Part shown: positions 62,327-64,000 of the stretch, one piece after another
Layout: the number at the start of each line of letters is the position of its first letter
Numbering within the stretch: position 1 is the stretch's first letter
Source of the DNA: Acidobacteriota bacterium
GTDB taxonomy: Bacteria > Acidobacteriota > Blastocatellia > RBC074
DNA length: 64,000 nt
Direction of reading: 5' to 3'
Assembly: GCA_016196035.1 (NCBI GenBank)
Contig: JACPYM010000002.1
Location: 1 to 64,000, forward strand
Notes under the pieces: generated by a model
Told to the model about the DNA's origin: nothing
Databases searched by the model: none
What the model saw: the letters and a program-made list of their open reading frames with translations, nothing else
Translations under genes and position numbers: made by a program

Positions 62327-62464
62327 GGCTTTGCACAAAAACCTCTAAAAATGACGGACTTTTTGTGCAGGTTGAAAAAAAGCGGCGATAAGTCATTTGG
62401 ATTTGCGCGCGCTTCTACGCAATCACTCGACTTTTTGTGCAAACGGGACTTTTTGTGCAAAGCC
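62327..62464. mobile_element. 138-bp IS903-like MITE, copy 2
   Basis: Ends GGCTTTGCACAAAAA and TTTTTGTGCAAAGCC, flanked by 9-bp duplications ATTCCACGG (62318-62326 and 62465-62473). Internal GACTTTTTGTGCA motifs repeat three times. It shares ends and duplication length with the element at 47118-47277 but not the interior. It lies directly after the stop of the TonB receptor gene. Confidence 0.93.
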
Positions 62465-62473
62465 ATTCCACGG

Positions 62474-64000
62474 CTAGAAATTCAGCCGCGCCGCAAACTG
62501 GAACGCACGCGGCCCGCCCGTGCCAAAGATTTGATTGACGCGGTTGCTGGGCTGGCCGAAGGTCGCCTGTTGTACCGTCCCTGGTGCTGCGACAGCGTTC
62601 AACCCGCTGCCGTAACCGGACAAATTGGCGATGTTGAAGATGTTGAAGCCTTCGGCAATCAACGAGAGCCGCCGCTTTTCGCCAAGTTGAATCTGCCGCG
62701 TCAGCCGCACATCCTGCGAGAGGAACGGATCGCCATTCGCGATTTTATCCGGCAAATAAATCAGCGGGATCACCTGGTTTTGCGGGGTGCGCGCGCCGCA
62801 CATCCGCGTGCCGTTCACAAAGACCGTGCATTGCGCGATCTGCGCCGCCGTCGCCGTGGCGGGCACGGGTTTGGCGCGCGCGATGACATCGGCATTATGC
62901 GCTTCGACCGCTTTGCGAATGTCGCTGGCATCCAGGCCGCGTCCGAACTTGTTCCAGCCAATGCCGGGCAGCAGGTAGCGCGAACTGCCGTCGCCATCAA
63001 TGTCCAAACCCAAATTCGGATTCAGCGTGGGACGGCTGCGCATATCCGAAATCAGTCCGACCATCCAGGTGTTGAGCAATCCGCGCAACAGTTTGTTTTC
63101 ACCCTTGAAGCGCGGCACTTCATAAAAGCCGCTGAAGGTGAAGCGGTGCGGCACATCGTTGCCGGCGATGCCGCGCGTTTCATATAGATTCGCCGGCGTC
63201 GTCGGGTTGGCAATCGTCGTATTGACGTTGCTCACATAACGCGACAACGCATACGACCCGGTGAACTGCCAGCCGTTGGCAAAGCGTTTGTCGAGCTTCA
63301 TCAACAGCCCGGTGTAGCGCGTGTTGATGCCCGACCAATAACCGATGATCGCGCCCGATGAGCAAGGGAATTTCGGCGTATTCAGTTGCGTGGCGTTCGC
63401 GCAGAACGGAATGACGGGCGTTTGCGCGAAGGTCACGACTTGCGTGATGGGATCAGTGGCAACGACCGTGGGCCGCGTCGCACGATTGAGGTCGGTGCCA
63501 AACCCGGCTTCGGTGCCGCCGAAATGCACGGCGCGCCGCATCACGAAATCCGCCGTCAAAATCATGTTGCGGCGAATCTCGCGCTGCACTCCGGCGGTGA
63601 TGTGGAAGGTGTAGCCCGTCGTCAAGTCGCTCATGAAGATGCCTTCACCAGCGGCCCCCAACGCTTGCTTGGTGACTTCGATGCCGCGAATCGAAAGGTC
63701 AGTGCCGCCGCCCCAACGCGCCAACAATTGCGTGCGCAAATCCGGGATGATGGCAATCGCGTTCTGCCCGGTGAACGAAGTCGGCGCGGTGAAATTCAAC
63801 GTCACCGGCTGGGGCGTCGTGCTGCCCGGCGTCGGCGTGCCCGCAAACGGATTGGGCACGAGTTGCGAATTGAACGGCACGAGGCCATTGCCCGCCGGCC
63901 CGATAAAGCCGCGTTCGCCCAGCCGTGTGTAAAACGAATTCGGCGAAGCGTGATAGATGCCCGACCCGCCGCGAATGACCGTCTTGCTCTGTTTGCCCAA
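62474..64000 (-). CDS. TonB-dependent receptor, Oar-like, C-terminal part
   Basis: The 508 C-terminal residues of an outer-membrane beta-barrel; the start lies beyond the window's right edge. The pattern of alternating strands, GVQREIRRNMILTADFVM, WQFTGSYALSR, RLSLIAEGFNIFNIAN and the terminal phenylalanine in FAARLNF are typical of the large Oar-like (carboxypeptidase-regulatory plug) receptors abundant in Acidobacteriota. It probably imports oligosaccharides or other large ligands. Nearest neighbours downstream are a MITE and the terminator. Confidence 0.9.
   Translation of the reverse strand: MGKQSKTVIRGGSGIYHASPNSFYTRLGERGFIGPAGNGLVPFNSQLVPNPFAGTPTPGSTTPQPVTLNFTAPTSFTGQNAIAIIPDLRTQLLARWGGGTDLSIRGIEVTKQALGAAGEGIFMSDLTTGYTFHITAGVQREIRRNMILTADFVMRRAVHFGGTEAGFGTDLNRATRPTVVATDPITQVVTFAQTPVIPFCANATQLNTPKFPCSSGAIIGYWSGINTRYTGLLMKLDKRFANGWQFTGSYALSRYVSNVNTTIANPTTPANLYETRGIAGNDVPHRFTFSGFYEVPRFKGENKLLRGLLNTWMVGLISDMRSRPTLNPNLGLDIDGDGSSRYLLPGIGWNKFGRGLDASDIRKAVEAHNADVIARAKPVPATATAAQIAQCTVFVNGTRMCGARTPQNQVIPLIYLPDKIANGDPFLSQDVRLTRQIQLGEKRRLSLIAEGFNIFNIANLSGYGSGLNAVAAPGTVQQATFGQPSNRVNQIFGTGGPRAFQFAARLNF

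Overview
The window looks like a piece of a chromosome from an Acidobacteriota bacterium, most likely of the Blastocatellia/Solibacteres kind. The evidence is indirect: two proteins carry the C-terminal TIGR03437-type domain typical of that phylum, a TIGR02999-type ECF sigma factor sits beside an (eroded) serine/threonine kinase with a TolB-like propeller, and the right edge is an Oar-like TonB-dependent receptor. Coding DNA is mostly GC-rich. There is no rRNA, tRNA, CRISPR array or prophage in view.

Layout. 0.1-6.5 kb: an Rhs/YD-repeat toxin-like gene with two tandem paralogous membrane-anchored genes downstream (candidate immunity), all read leftwards; tip and paralogues are AT-richer than the Rhs body, and the secretion signal is separated from the body by a run of eight C. 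6.7-11 kb: a secreted CAP protein, a secreted unknown, a YhhN-type membrane protein and an alpha/beta hydrolase. 11-21.2 kb: a tightly packed leftward signalling operon (42-aa ORF, small membrane protein, FIST-GAF histidine kinase, receiver-ATPase protein, sigma54-type AAA+ regulator with a pseudo-receiver, receiver/kinase-fold protein, four-helix membrane protein). 21.7-26.4 kb: pyruvate:ferredoxin oxidoreductase with its usual dihydroorotate-dehydrogenase-like neighbour. 26.4-37.2 kb: housekeeping and small clusters (phosphohexomutase, SnoaL-like, TIGR03437 protein, single receiver, EamA transporter, orphan DNA methyltransferase, radical SAM cluster, lipid glycosyltransferase, SDR, PAP2). 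37.1-41 kb: purine permease, a UGA-containing selenoprotein gene of the GrdB-like family, and a fused osmoprotectant permease/binding protein. 41-49.3 kb: a decayed kinase-propeller gene with its intact sigma factor, a 17-residue-repeat S74 protein, and an FG-GAP surface protein split by a mobile element. 49.4-64 kb: EI24, lipoprotein, DUF4139, DNA ligase, DUF427, formaldehyde dehydrogenase, a BglII-like restriction-modification pair, then an operon of succinyl/acyl metabolism (NSAR/OSBS enolase-superfamily enzyme, GNAT-like protein, DapD, membrane-anchored acyl-carrier-like protein, hydrolase) and the TonB receptor.

The least expected items are: (1) an in-frame UGA at 38708-38710 followed by a SECIS-like hairpin, giving one 246-residue selenoprotein; (2) two copies (160 and 138 bp) of a non-autonomous element with GGCTTTGCACAAA ends and 9-bp target duplications, one of which breaks a gene; (3) a 101-bp element with CTAG duplication inserted in frame in a kinase activation loop; (4) the homopolymer that disconnects the Rhs signal peptide; (5) the signalling operon with successive normal and degenerate receiver domains. 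Many other intergenic gaps hold long, mutually different inverted repeats.
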